This document shows, piece by piece, positions 1 to 6,453 of a stretch of 14,311 nucleotides of DNA; position 1 is the stretch's first letter; every line of letters begins with the position of its first letter. The position numbers and the translations under genes were made by a program. The stretch comes from an uncultured Lachnospiraceae bacterium (GTDB lineage: Bacteria; Bacillota; Clostridia; Lachnospirales; Lachnospiraceae). The stretch lies in NCBI GenBank assembly GCA_910586405.1, contig CAJUII010000007.1:1-14311 (forward strand), read 5' to 3'. The notes beneath the pieces were generated by a model. That model saw only the letters and a program-made list of their open reading frames with translations, did no database searches and had not been told where the DNA came from.

Positions 1-107
1 AATTGCGCTGCAAGCGTTTTTAAGGATAAGTTTTCTATGCCTATCGTATTTGCCAAATATGCGGCTTCTTTGATAACTGATTCTTTATCAATTTTTATTT
101 TTGGCAA
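1..107 (-). CDS. TetR/AcrR-family transcriptional regulator, N-terminal fragment
   Basis: This is the first 35 codons of a gene that leaves the window at its left edge. It reads from a TTG start at 107, beginning MPKIKIDKESVIKEAAYLAN and continuing with TIGIENLSLKTLAAQ. The pattern (a helix with 'hydrophobic-xEAA', then 'G-x-x-x-LSLKTLAAQ') is that of the TetR N-terminal helix-turn-helix. The TTG start is supported by an AAGGAAG ribosome binding site nine bases upstream and by a consensus promoter further up. The gene diverges from the dehydrogenase gene at 376, so it probably controls that gene, itself, or both. The ligand-binding domain is outside the window, so neither ligand nor subfamily can be judged. 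Family assignment rests on a short stretch. Confidence 0.6.
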   Translation of the reverse strand, partial: MPKIKIDKESVIKEAAYLANTIGIENLSLKTLAAQ

Positions 108-141
108 GATAAAGCACTTCCTTTTACTTACTTTAGTTTGT

Positions 142-170
142 ATTTTAACAAATCATATTAATTTTGTCAA
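142..170 (-). promoter_or_regulatory. Promoter of the TetR-type regulator (TTGACA-17-TAAAAT)
   Basis: On the - strand, TTGACA (165-170) is followed after exactly 17 bases by TAAAAT (142-147), about 35 bases before the TTG start at 107. The -35 box coincides with the outer end of the left half of the intergenic inverted repeat, mirroring the dehydrogenase promoter on the other strand. Confidence 0.7.
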
Positions 171-307
171 GATATTAGGAATTGGCAGCATGACAAACGC
201 ATGAATGAATAAACTATAAACAGAGTGTTACCAGAACTTAAAATCTGGACAATTTTTTATTCATTCATGCGTTTGTCGTGTTCGCCCATATAGAATATTT
301 TGACAAA
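163..307. repeat. Imperfect inverted repeat with perfect 22-base core arms
   Basis: The core arms at 192-213 and 256-277 are exact reverse complements (core word gacaaacgcatgaatgaat) separated by 42 bases. Weaker symmetry continues outward to 163-170 and 300-307, which are the -35 boxes of the two divergent promoters. Inside the 42-base centre is a small ccaga/tctgg hairpin (231-235 and 244-248). The arms sit about 21-22 bases beyond each -35 box. This fits paired regulator-binding sites, or less likely a miniature inverted-repeat element. No transposase or clear target duplication is seen. Confidence 0.75.
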
Positions 308-328
308 CTCTCACAAACTCTCTATAAT
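300..328 (+). promoter_or_regulatory. Consensus promoter of the dehydrogenase gene (TTGACA-17-TATAAT)
   Basis: TTGACA at 300-305 and TATAAT at 323-328 are separated by 17 bases, a perfect housekeeping-sigma promoter. Transcription should start near 335 and yield a leader of about 40 bases. A GAAAGGG ribosome binding site precedes the ATG at 376. A promoter this close to consensus usually needs a repressor, consistent with the adjacent inverted repeat and divergent regulator gene. Confidence 0.8.
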
Positions 329-375
329 AATGGATATCAGCCTATATAAAATGTGAAGATTGAAAGGGTAGAAAA

Positions 376-1443
376 ATGAGTAAATTTAACGCAAGCCACA
401 TCGCGATTCCAACGATTCTAAAAGTCGAACCCAACGCATTAGACAACATCGGCGCTGATCTGCGCGGATGCAGTTTCAAGAAGGTAGTGATTTATTTTGG
501 AAACGGTCTAATTGATATGTTCGGATACAAGGTCCTAGACGCCCTGCGGGAAGCCGATATCGAAGTTCTGACATACTGCGAGCTGGATACCGTCAACATT
601 GATGATATCATCAATCTGGCATTCGGACTGCCAAACGCCACACAGGCTGTCATCGGACTTGGCGGCGGAAAAGTCATCGACGCAGCAAAATACATTGGCT
701 TTCTGCGCAAACTGCCGTTTATCAGCGTTCCCACCTCGGCCTCCAGCGACGGATTCTCCAGTGCAAGCGCTTCCTTAATAATGAACGGCCGCAGAAATTC
801 CGTTCCCGCACGTCTGGCATTCGGCATTATCGCAGACACCACGGTCATCAAAAGCGCGCCGCAGAAATTCCTGTATTCTGGCATCGGAGATATGGTGTCA
901 AAAATCACTGCGCTGTACGACTGGAAATTTGAGGAGGCACACGGCGTTACACAGGTCAATGACTTCGCGCTTATGATTGCCAAAAAGGCGGTTAACAGCT
1001 TTGTGCGCACACCGTTTGAAAGCATTCAGGACAACCTGTTTCTAAAAGAACTGCTCGACTCCCTCGCGATGAGCGGCATCGCAAACGAGATTGCCGGCAG
1101 CAGCGCACCCACAAGCGGAAGCGAGCATCTAATTTCACATGCTTTGGATAAAATACTGGAAACACCGCAGCTTCACGGTATTCAGGTCGGTATCGCCACC
1201 TATCTTATGAGCCGCGTACATGACCACCGCTGGCAGCGGATAAACACGGTTTTCACCGAAACCGGCTTCTGGGATCATGTTGCTGCGCTTCATCTCAACG
1301 TGGAGGATTACATCAAGGCAATTGACCTCGCCCCCTCCATCAAACCGTTCCGCCATACCTATCTCCATGAAGAACCGTACCGCGAACTGGCGAAGAAAAT
1401 ACTCATCGAAGATGAAGCACTGAAAACTATTTTTCACCTATAA
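376..1443 (+). CDS. sn-glycerol-1-phosphate dehydrogenase-like metal-dependent dehydrogenase
   Basis: The 355-residue protein belongs to the iron/zinc alcohol dehydrogenase superfamily, closest by eye to the EgsA/AraM glycerol-1-phosphate dehydrogenase branch. That branch reduces dihydroxyacetone phosphate to sn-glycerol-1-phosphate in the cytoplasm with NAD(P)H. Visible motifs are the nucleotide-binding GLGGGKVIDAAKY (94-106), the SVPTSASSDGFSSASAS stretch (117-133), GIGDMVSK (169-176) with probable metal ligand Asp172, GSEHLISH (248-255) with His251, and LHGIQVG (266-272) with His267. Length is in the family range, somewhat shorter than B. subtilis AraM as I recall it. It starts at ATG 376 behind GAAAGGG and is followed after 20 bases by the Imm51-like gene, probably in one transcript. 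The substrate is an inference: glycerol dehydrogenase and other polyol-phosphate activities remain possible. No PcrB-type lipid synthase lies nearby. Confidence 0.75.
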   Translation: MSKFNASHIAIPTILKVEPNALDNIGADLRGCSFKKVVIYFGNGLIDMFGYKVLDALREADIEVLTYCELDTVNIDDIINLAFGLPNATQAVIGLGGGKVIDAAKYIGFLRKLPFISVPTSASSDGFSSASASLIMNGRRNSVPARLAFGIIADTTVIKSAPQKFLYSGIGDMVSKITALYDWKFEEAHGVTQVNDFALMIAKKAVNSFVRTPFESIQDNLFLKELLDSLAMSGIANEIAGSSAPTSGSEHLISHALDKILETPQLHGIQVGIATYLMSRVHDHRWQRINTVFTETGFWDHVAALHLNVEDYIKAIDLAPSIKPFRHTYLHEEPYRELAKKILIEDEALKTIFHL

Positions 1444-1463
1444 ATTCACGAAAGGAAAAAACT

Positions 1464-2177
1464 ATGCAAACAATCATTATCAAACTAGATTCAGAGAAAC
1501 TCATCAATGCGGATTTAGATATGCGGTACAAAGTACCTGACTACATTGAGACCTATACGGACGGCGTTGTCACCGATAACGGCTATGACTACGTGAATGA
1601 AAGCGGTACAGAGCTTGCCATATGGCTTGATACAAAAGACGCCGCCGCGCAGGTTCAAAATGTCATACACTGCCTAAAAACCAAGCGCTTTTGCGGCAAT
1701 GACTTATCCCAGACAGCACAAATATATATATCAGAGCAGGATTGCGCAGAACTCGAAAAATGCACAGAGGTTTCCTTCACGCCAAATTCATCAGAAGAGC
1801 TGCATTTGCCGGATTACCTCAAAGTTGTCGCAGTGAAAAACTGCGCTAACGTTTCTGTGTGCTTTGATGTCGAAGCCCCCAAACCATATGCACTAGGTGA
1901 GAAACTATACACCCTCAACGAGCAGGCATATATGAACGGCTATAATTGGGAAGCACTTCTGATTTGCTGTCTGGAACATAACCTGCCGGATTTGCTGGAA
2001 GGACTAGAATCAGATCCCGAAGCAGGAAGCTATGTCGCCCTTTATGAAAATACACCAAAAAACTTAGAAAAAGCCAATCGTCTGGCGGATTTCATCGCTT
2101 ATCTGGTCGAGGATGAAGAGGACTTGTGCCAGCTTGTGCGTGAAGACGGCGAGACGATTGAAATTGAATGGGATTAA
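1464..2177 (+). CDS. Imm51-like immunity-family protein
   Basis: This is a 237-residue soluble acidic protein without signal peptide or membrane segment. The C-terminal part (about 148-237) contains AYMNGYNWEALL (155-166), LEGLESDPEAGSYVALYE (178-195) and the end EIEIEWD. I recognise this as the pattern of the Imm51 immunity domain, a family that protects cells against polymorphic or contact-dependent toxins. The N-terminal part (1-105) starts MQTIIIKLDSEKL and looks like a separate small domain that I cannot name. An AAAGGA ribosome binding site precedes the ATG. The 20-base gap after the dehydrogenase suggests co-transcription. No toxin gene is visible, so it would be an orphan immunity gene, or a protein that has adopted the fold for another purpose. 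Its stop codon overlaps that of the convergent gene. Confidence 0.6.
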   Translation: MQTIIIKLDSEKLINADLDMRYKVPDYIETYTDGVVTDNGYDYVNESGTELAIWLDTKDAAAQVQNVIHCLKTKRFCGNDLSQTAQIYISEQDCAELEKCTEVSFTPNSSEELHLPDYLKVVAVKNCANVSVCFDVEAPKPYALGEKLYTLNEQAYMNGYNWEALLICCLEHNLPDLLEGLESDPEAGSYVALYENTPKNLEKANRLADFIAYLVEDEEDLCQLVREDGETIEIEWD

Positions 2178-3013
2178 AATACAAACACTTTATCCAGATT
2201 TCCATAGGCAGCAGCATTCCCAATCCGTGTGCAGATGTCCGGCAGCCCCATCATCATATACTGCTGTACGGACTCCTCCCCTGCAAAATGCTGCGCCAAG
2301 AATGCTGCTGCCAACTCGCTGATCTGTCCCTGAAAACCGCTGTTTTCTTCCATGTTCATAAAGGCATACTGCGCCGAAATCTTCTGTAAATCCGCCTCGC
2401 AAAGCCTGTCTGTCAGCTTCCTGCCAGCAAGAATATGCCCAATCACATTTCCAAAGACAATCGCGGCAAGGTTCTCTGGCAGTTCTGCATAGTCAGCACA
2501 ATACGCGCGCAATACCTCTCTCACATAGGCTTCTCCAAACATCGCCAAAAACTGTTGTTCTGCCACCACACTTCTCACATACAGATCAACAAGATCAATC
2601 CCCTGATACTGCGCCAGATCTGATAAAACAGGATAATCTAGTGTCAAAATCGTATTCTGCGGCTCAAACTGCTCGTCGTAATGCGCAAAAAAAGCTGGCA
2701 TTCCTTTGTTCCAGAAGTCTGAAAGATAAACATTTCCATATGCACAGAACTCCTTTTTATAACACTCGTAAAAACGAAGCAGCTCCTCGGTCTTTTTTCG
2801 TACCAGTTCCGCACCAGCCTGATAAGCCTGCATTGCATTCTGCTGTCGGCTGACCAAAGCCCCCGCTTCACCGCTTTCTATTTCCCGAATGCAATAAATC
2901 ACTGCCCCCATCAGTTGATTCGCCTTCTCGTAGGACACGGAACTGCTCTCAATGCCTGTGTATCGTTTGGTGAGCCTTGCAACAACAGGAAGCAACTCAT
3001 TCATATCGTACAT
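2174..3013 (-). CDS. DUF6179-like protein of unknown function
   Basis: The 279-residue predicted cytoplasmic protein is mostly helical, with no signal peptide, membrane segment or known catalytic motif. The pieces YTGIESSSVSYEKANQLM (18-35), FWNKGMPAFFAHYD (100-113) and PQNTILTLDYPVL (118-130) match my memory of the DUF6179 family from Clostridia. The ATG at 3013 is supported by AGGAGA six bases upstream. It follows the DUF6323-like gene by 42 bases on the same strand, so the two are probably one operon and may work together. Its stop overlaps the Imm51-like gene's stop by three bases on the opposite strand. No function is known to me and none is proposed. Confidence 0.65.
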   Translation of the reverse strand: MYDMNELLPVVARLTKRYTGIESSSVSYEKANQLMGAVIYCIREIESGEAGALVSRQQNAMQAYQAGAELVRKKTEELLRFYECYKKEFCAYGNVYLSDFWNKGMPAFFAHYDEQFEPQNTILTLDYPVLSDLAQYQGIDLVDLYVRSVVAEQQFLAMFGEAYVREVLRAYCADYAELPENLAAIVFGNVIGHILAGRKLTDRLCEADLQKISAQYAFMNMEENSGFQGQISELAAAFLAQHFAGEESVQQYMMMGLPDICTRIGNAAAYGNLDKVFVF

Positions 3014-3055
3014 ATTTTCTCCTCTCTTTTTACAAAAATATATCGTGTGTCACGT

Positions 3056-3589
3056 CTATTTCCAACACAAATCGCGCAAAACCTCCAGATACAGCTCCCT
3101 GTCCCAGCGCAAAACCTCGTCAAACTCCGCGTACTCACCGCGTCCGCCTGTTTGCTGATAACCGCGGTATCCCGCCCTGACCGCCTGCGCAAAAATGTCA
3201 AGACAGGTTCCTTCAAGATAATCAAAATCCCCAAAACACACTGTCTCAAACTGCTCCTTCATAAAGTTCAAAAGTTCCTCGTCCGAAATCTCATCGAGCA
3301 TCTCATTTTTATACAGAAAGAAGATTTCCTGTAGCCGTGTCAGCGATTCCACATAATTGCTCTGACTGATAAATGCCGAATCACAAAATTCATAGATAAT
3401 ACGCGGCAGAATACTCTCGCCAAACTCGACACGCTTCTGCTCGATCAGCGTACTTTTCCGCTCCTGTGCCAAAATCTCCGCGTCCTGCTCACTCAGCGTC
3501 AACCCATACTGCTCTGTATATTGGTTTGACTCCATCACCTTCTGTATCTGTGTCCTCTCCAATAGTGCCAGCCAGTTTGTACTTTCCAT
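3056..3589 (-). CDS. DUF6323-like protein of unknown function
   Basis: The 177-residue predicted cytoplasmic protein carries EQYGLTLSEQDAEILAQ, EFGESILPRIIYEFCDS and DEISDEELLNFM. I associate this pattern with DUF6323 proteins of Clostridia, which I recall lying next to DUF6179 genes as here. The ATG at 3589 is chosen because GGAGGG lies six bases upstream. An in-frame GTG seven codons earlier (3610) would place that ribosome binding site inside the coding sequence and has none of its own. The gene lies 42 bases before the DUF6179-like gene. No catalytic residues, membrane segments or signal peptide are evident. Confidence 0.65.
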   Translation of the reverse strand: MESTNWLALLERTQIQKVMESNQYTEQYGLTLSEQDAEILAQERKSTLIEQKRVEFGESILPRIIYEFCDSAFISQSNYVESLTRLQEIFFLYKNEMLDEISDEELLNFMKEQFETVCFGDFDYLEGTCLDIFAQAVRAGYRGYQQTGGRGEYAEFDEVLRWDRELYLEVLRDLCWK

Positions 3590-3711
3590 ATACTTCCCTC
3601 CACTGTTCACAACAATACGCCCGAATATCCTCTGTGCCTGATTCTTTTATTATGCCCAAGCACAAAAGGATACTCGGAAAAACACTTCACTATGCGCTTA
3701 TATAGATTACA

Positions 3712-3740
3712 AGTATATTCCATAAAGCAGTGCATTTCCA
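3712..3740 (-). promoter_or_regulatory. Possible promoter of the DUF6323/DUF6179 pair (TGGAAA-17-TATACT)
   Basis: On the - strand, TGGAAA (3735-3740) and TATACT (3712-3717) are 17 bases apart, about 120 bases before the ATG at 3589. The -10 box is good and the -35 box weak. No better pair was found in the 3590-3801 gap. The rest of the gap is AT-rich, with no clear terminator for the ABC-F gene beyond a weak 5-base stem over its stop codon followed by a U-rich stretch. Confidence 0.4.
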
Positions 3741-3801
3741 GTCTTTTATTTTAGTGATTTTTGTGGTATAATAAGTACAAAGAAAAGAATAAAAATATTG
3801 A

Positions 3802-5376
3802 TTACGTCATTTCAATCACTTTCGTCGCAATGCGCTCGCGAAACCGCACATCATGGTCCACAATCAGCATCGTCGGCTTGTACGATAAAATCATCTTCTC
3901 AAGCTGCATTCTGGAAAACACATCAACATAGTTTAACGGCTCATCCCATATATACAGGTGCGCCGGCGTCAGAAGGCTTGCCGCAATCAGCACTTTCTTT
4001 TTTTGTCCCTCTGAAAAATCCTCTATATTTTTTGAGAACTGTACCCGATCCAGATCAAGCTGCCTGCAAATCGAGCAGAATAAACTTTCTGACAAGCCAC
4101 GCTGTGCACAGAACCGCTGAATACTGCCCTTTAAAAACGAAGTGTCCTGATTTATATATGAAATCTTTAGACCCGATGCCGTTTTGAGCAGTCCGCTTTC
4201 TGCATAACAGCCTTTTCGCATCGTATCTCTGTCTACAGCTTCACCATTATCCTTGCTGTGTACCTCCGTCAATGCCGCATTGTCCAGAACCGCCTGAATT
4301 AAACTTGATTTCCCACATCCATTTTTACCATGCAGAAAGACCCGTTCCCCTTGGCACAATGCCAGATTTAAGTTTTGAAAAACAGGTTTTTCTGCGCCAA
4401 GATATGTCAATCCATACTCTTTCACCGTCAGCAAAACTTCCTTGTGATGCGACAGCGCAAATAGTTTTAAATCCACAGGATTTTCAATATCCTTCAGCAG
4501 TCCCTCCTTCTCCTCAATTTCTCTGTCAATGCGCTCTTCCATCTGCTTTACCCTGCTTTGCAGCTTCTTGGTCTTGGCGCCGATATACGCCCGCGTATTC
4601 AAAAAGCGGTCGTGTTCCTTGATCGGGTCAAATCCAATCTTTGTCCGCTCATTAGAGTCTGCCCACTGCCGCACACGTCCCGATGCTTTTTTGAGCTTGC
4701 CGATCTCTTTTATATGTTTTTCATTTTCTGCCAGTGAAAATGCATCTTTGCGCATTTTATTTTCCCACCAGCTCGAAAAGTTACCGCTTTGTACCTCGAT
4801 TGTCTGCCGGTTCAGCACTAACACATGGTCAATGCAGGCATCCAGCAAATCCCGGTCATGAGACACAAGGATATAGCTCTTTTTGCCATGCAAATACTGC
4901 TTCACGCTCTCCCGCGCCCGCTGGTCAAGATGATTTGTCGGTTCATCAATCAGCAGGAAATCATTTTCTCCCGAAAATAATACCGCAAGCATCAATTTTG
5001 TGCGCTCGCCGCAGCTTAGTGTCTCAAAGGGCTGGTACAAAATCCCTGCATCGGTTTCCAGTTCATTGAGCTCACACAGAACACGCCACTCTTCGCAGTC
5101 TGGTTTCATGTATGCCATAAGCTCAGCCCCGCATTTCGTCCTCCATGTCTCTGGAATCTGATATGGAAAATAATCAAATATTGTTGCTTTGTGAATGGTT
5201 CCTGTATATTCATATCTGCCAAGCAGCAGATTTAGAAAGGTCGTTTTTCCTTTTCCGTTGCGCCCTATTAGCCCCAGTTTCCAGTCTGTGTCAATTGTAA
5301 AGGACATCTGATTAAAAATCGTATCGCTGCTGCCCTCGTATGAAAATGTTAAATTTGATACCTGTATCTGCGCCAT
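3802..5376 (-). CDS. Lsa/CplR-type ABC-F ribosome protection protein
   Basis: This 524-residue ABC-F ATPase has two ATPase domains and no membrane segments. These proteins bind the ribosomal E site and dislodge drugs from the peptidyl transferase centre. Domain 1 has Walker A GRNGKGKT (38-45), signature LSCGE (120-124), Walker B LLIDEPTNHLD (141-151) and switch His173. A charged linker (about 205-310) would reach the ribosome. Domain 2 has GKNGCGKS (350-357), FSEGQ (454-458) and WDEPLNYVD (477-485), whose LNY variant I associate with the Lsa group. Lsa-type members give resistance to lincosamides, streptogramin A and pleuromutilins; the spectrum here is inferred. The ATG at 5376 has AAAGGAGG nine bases upstream, so the 43-residue in-frame extension is rejected. 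Residues about 366-400 look like an insertion. The leader suggests drug-induced attenuation. Confidence 0.85.
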   Translation of the reverse strand: MAQIQVSNLTFSYEGSSDTIFNQMSFTIDTDWKLGLIGRNGKGKTTFLNLLLGRYEYTGTIHKATIFDYFPYQIPETWRTKCGAELMAYMKPDCEEWRVLCELNELETDAGILYQPFETLSCGERTKLMLAVLFSGENDFLLIDEPTNHLDQRARESVKQYLHGKKSYILVSHDRDLLDACIDHVLVLNRQTIEVQSGNFSSWWENKMRKDAFSLAENEKHIKEIGKLKKASGRVRQWADSNERTKIGFDPIKEHDRFLNTRAYIGAKTKKLQSRVKQMEERIDREIEEKEGLLKDIENPVDLKLFALSHHKEVLLTVKEYGLTYLGAEKPVFQNLNLALCQGERVFLHGKNGCGKSSLIQAVLDNAALTEVHSKDNGEAVDRDTMRKGCYAESGLLKTASGLKISYINQDTSFLKGSIQRFCAQRGLSESLFCSICRQLDLDRVQFSKNIEDFSEGQKKKVLIAASLLTPAHLYIWDEPLNYVDVFSRMQLEKMILSYKPTMLIVDHDVRFRERIATKVIEMT

Positions 5377-5447
5377 ATCGCAATACCTCCTTTCGGCTTC
5401 TGTGGAACCAAACACCCGCGTGCAATTGCATAGGGGTCTTACCCGCA

Positions 5448-5480
5448 CAAAAAAAGAACCACCTGTCACCAAATGATTCT
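5448..5480 (-). terminator. Second terminator-like hairpin in the ABC-F leader
   Basis: On the - strand, a nine-base-pair stem including several G-U pairs (arms 5472-5480 and 5455-5463, eight-base loop) is followed by a run of seven U. It lies about 70 bases before the ABC-F start and so would end transcripts before the gene unless prevented. Confidence 0.45.
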
Positions 5481-5520
5481 GAATTACATTTCGCCCAAAT
5501 TGCACACAAAAAACTGTACC

Positions 5521-5547
5521 AAAAAAAGGTTATGCGAAACATAATCC
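5521..5547 (-). terminator. First intrinsic terminator in the ABC-F leader (attenuator)
   Basis: On the - strand, GGATTATG pairs with CATAACC (arms 5540-5547 and 5528-5534, one bulged A, loop TTTCG), followed directly by seven U. It sits 145 bases before the ABC-F ATG and downstream of the leader promoter and short ORF. A terminator inside the 5' leader of an ABC-F gene suggests antibiotic-controlled readthrough. Confidence 0.6.
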
Positions 5548-5658
5548 ACTTCTGGCAACATGAAAACATCTAGTCTTTGTGTGTTTGAAATGCCAAAGAA
5601 TCCCCTTGCCATTCACACAGAAGCCACGACAACTCGATCTCATGTTCTCAAAAGCAGA

Positions 5659-5670
5659 TTATCTCCACAT
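5659..5670 (-). CDS. Putative three-codon leader ORF (MWR) of the ABC-F gene
   Basis: Reading ATG TGG AGA TAA on the - strand, this tiny ORF has an AGGTG ribosome binding site five bases upstream and begins about 70 bases into the predicted leader. The repeats GCAGATT and AATCTGC flank the ORF and its binding site and could fold them into a stem. Very short leader ORFs that stall drug-bound ribosomes are a known way of controlling antibiotic-resistance genes. That this ORF is translated and has that role is inference. Confidence 0.4.
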   Translation of the reverse strand: MWR

Positions 5671-5748
5671 TCTCTCACCTCTCTCGTCCAAAGAGCTGCA
5701 AAGAACAAATCTGCCATCAATGCGTCTTTACAGCTCGAATCTACTGTT

Positions 5749-5777
5749 AGTATAGAAGATGCCCTGCTGCTTGTCAA
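5749..5777 (-). promoter_or_regulatory. Promoter of the ABC-F leader (TTGACA-17-TATACT)
   Basis: On the - strand, TTGACA (5772-5777) and TATACT (5749-5754) are 17 bases apart, a near-perfect housekeeping promoter. The -35 box contains the stop codon of the ClbS-like gene (5774-5776). Transcription from about 5742 gives a leader of about 365 bases before the ABC-F ATG, which accounts for the otherwise gene-free stretch 5377-5773. Confidence 0.75.
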
Positions 5778-6319
5778 CCCCCAGCCTTGCAGTTTTTGCG
5801 ATGCGCCTTGAGCTTTTTTAATGCCCACGCATAATGGCTTGATGTATTGCTCACAAAATAGGACCCAAGCGGACTATTGCCCACCCAGTCAAAGACACCT
5901 TTTGAAAATAACTCCTCATTTGTAAAGCGTTCTGCAAGCTGCATGATTTCCTGATGGGACTGCGCCAGCATTTCTTTTGCCTCCTCCGGTGTTGTATTTT
6001 GATGCTTTTTCCAGAAAAATACATTTAGCTGCCCATAAGTTTTCCAATTATAAGGTTTGGGCAACAAAGGCTTCTCCTCTCCCCGCTGGTTTGACGGCAC
6101 CCAGTCCAGTGTCAGTTGATGCCACTCATACAGATGAACCAGCACATCCCGCAGATTCTTGTCACGCTGCCAGTGCGCCTCCTTTTTCTTCGTATCTGCT
6201 GAGAAGTCAAAGGGAGTTTCCAGCTCCTGTGCTGTCATCGAATCAATAAATGCCATTAACGCTTCATATCCGCTATTTGCCGCCTCAATCAAATCTGTTT
6301 TTGTTGTCGGTCTTGCCAT
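5774..6319 (-). CDS. ClbS/DfsB-family (DUF1706) four-helix protein
   Basis: The 181-residue cytoplasmic protein begins MARPTTKTDLIEAANSGY and has DVLVHLYEWHQL (58-69) and SSHYAWALKKLKAH (160-173), all typical of the ClbS/DfsB family. The named member, ClbS of E. coli, inactivates the genotoxin colibactin. Most other members are uncharacterised DinB-like helical proteins. Nothing here shows a colibactin pathway, so a general detoxification or stress role is only a possibility. The ATG at 6319 has AAAGGAG nine bases upstream. The promoter is an extended -10 type overlapped by a long palindrome, so the gene is probably under specific repression. It appears to be a single-gene unit. Confidence 0.75.
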   Translation of the reverse strand: MARPTTKTDLIEAANSGYEALMAFIDSMTAQELETPFDFSADTKKKEAHWQRDKNLRDVLVHLYEWHQLTLDWVPSNQRGEEKPLLPKPYNWKTYGQLNVFFWKKHQNTTPEEAKEMLAQSHQEIMQLAERFTNEELFSKGVFDWVGNSPLGSYFVSNTSSHYAWALKKLKAHRKNCKAGG

Positions 6320-6341
6320 ACGCTCAATCTCCTTTAATTAA

Positions 6342-6383
6342 ATAATGTAGTTATTCAATGTTCTAACTGAATAACTACATTAT
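6342..6383. promoter_or_regulatory. Palindromic operator candidate with 16-base arms
   Basis: Perfect inverted arms, ataatgtagttattca at 6342-6357 and its reverse complement at 6368-6383, are separated by ten bases. The right arm overlaps the -10 box of the ClbS-like gene and the rest covers the expected transcription start and early leader. This is the classic position for a repressor site; a leader hairpin is the alternative. No regulator gene is adjacent. Confidence 0.65.
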
Positions 6384-6387
6384 ATCA
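6379..6387 (-). promoter_or_regulatory. Extended -10 promoter of the ClbS-like gene
   Basis: On the - strand, TGATATAAT (TATAAT at 6379-6384, TG one base upstream) is an extended -10 element. A TTGACA lies upstream but 23 bases away, too far for a normal -35 box. Transcription would begin inside the 6342-6383 palindrome. Confidence 0.6.
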
Positions 6388-6453
6388 AATGAAATATGAC
6401 AACAGTATGTCAAGTATTGAATGAACTATAATTTGTATAAAAAAATTTTCTAC

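Noticed and set aside
492..1025. 177-codon - strand frame opposite the dehydrogenase gene
   Set aside because: The + strand frame has clear family motifs; this one has none and no ribosome binding site.
3764..3772. TGGTATAAT on the + strand
   Set aside because: It is an extended -10 look-alike with no good -35 box, pointing into the 3' end of the opposite ABC-F gene with no + strand gene downstream.
5377..5505. 43-residue N-terminal extension of the ABC-F protein
   Set aside because: It runs through the leader terminator and the AAAGGAGG site. The family start MAQIQVSNLTFSYEG matches the ATG at 5376.
5486..5563. 25-codon leader frame MLPEVDYVSHNLFLVQFFVC... in the ABC-F leader
   Set aside because: It has no convincing ribosome binding site and runs through the first terminator stem and its U run. 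The MWR frame is the better leader ORF.
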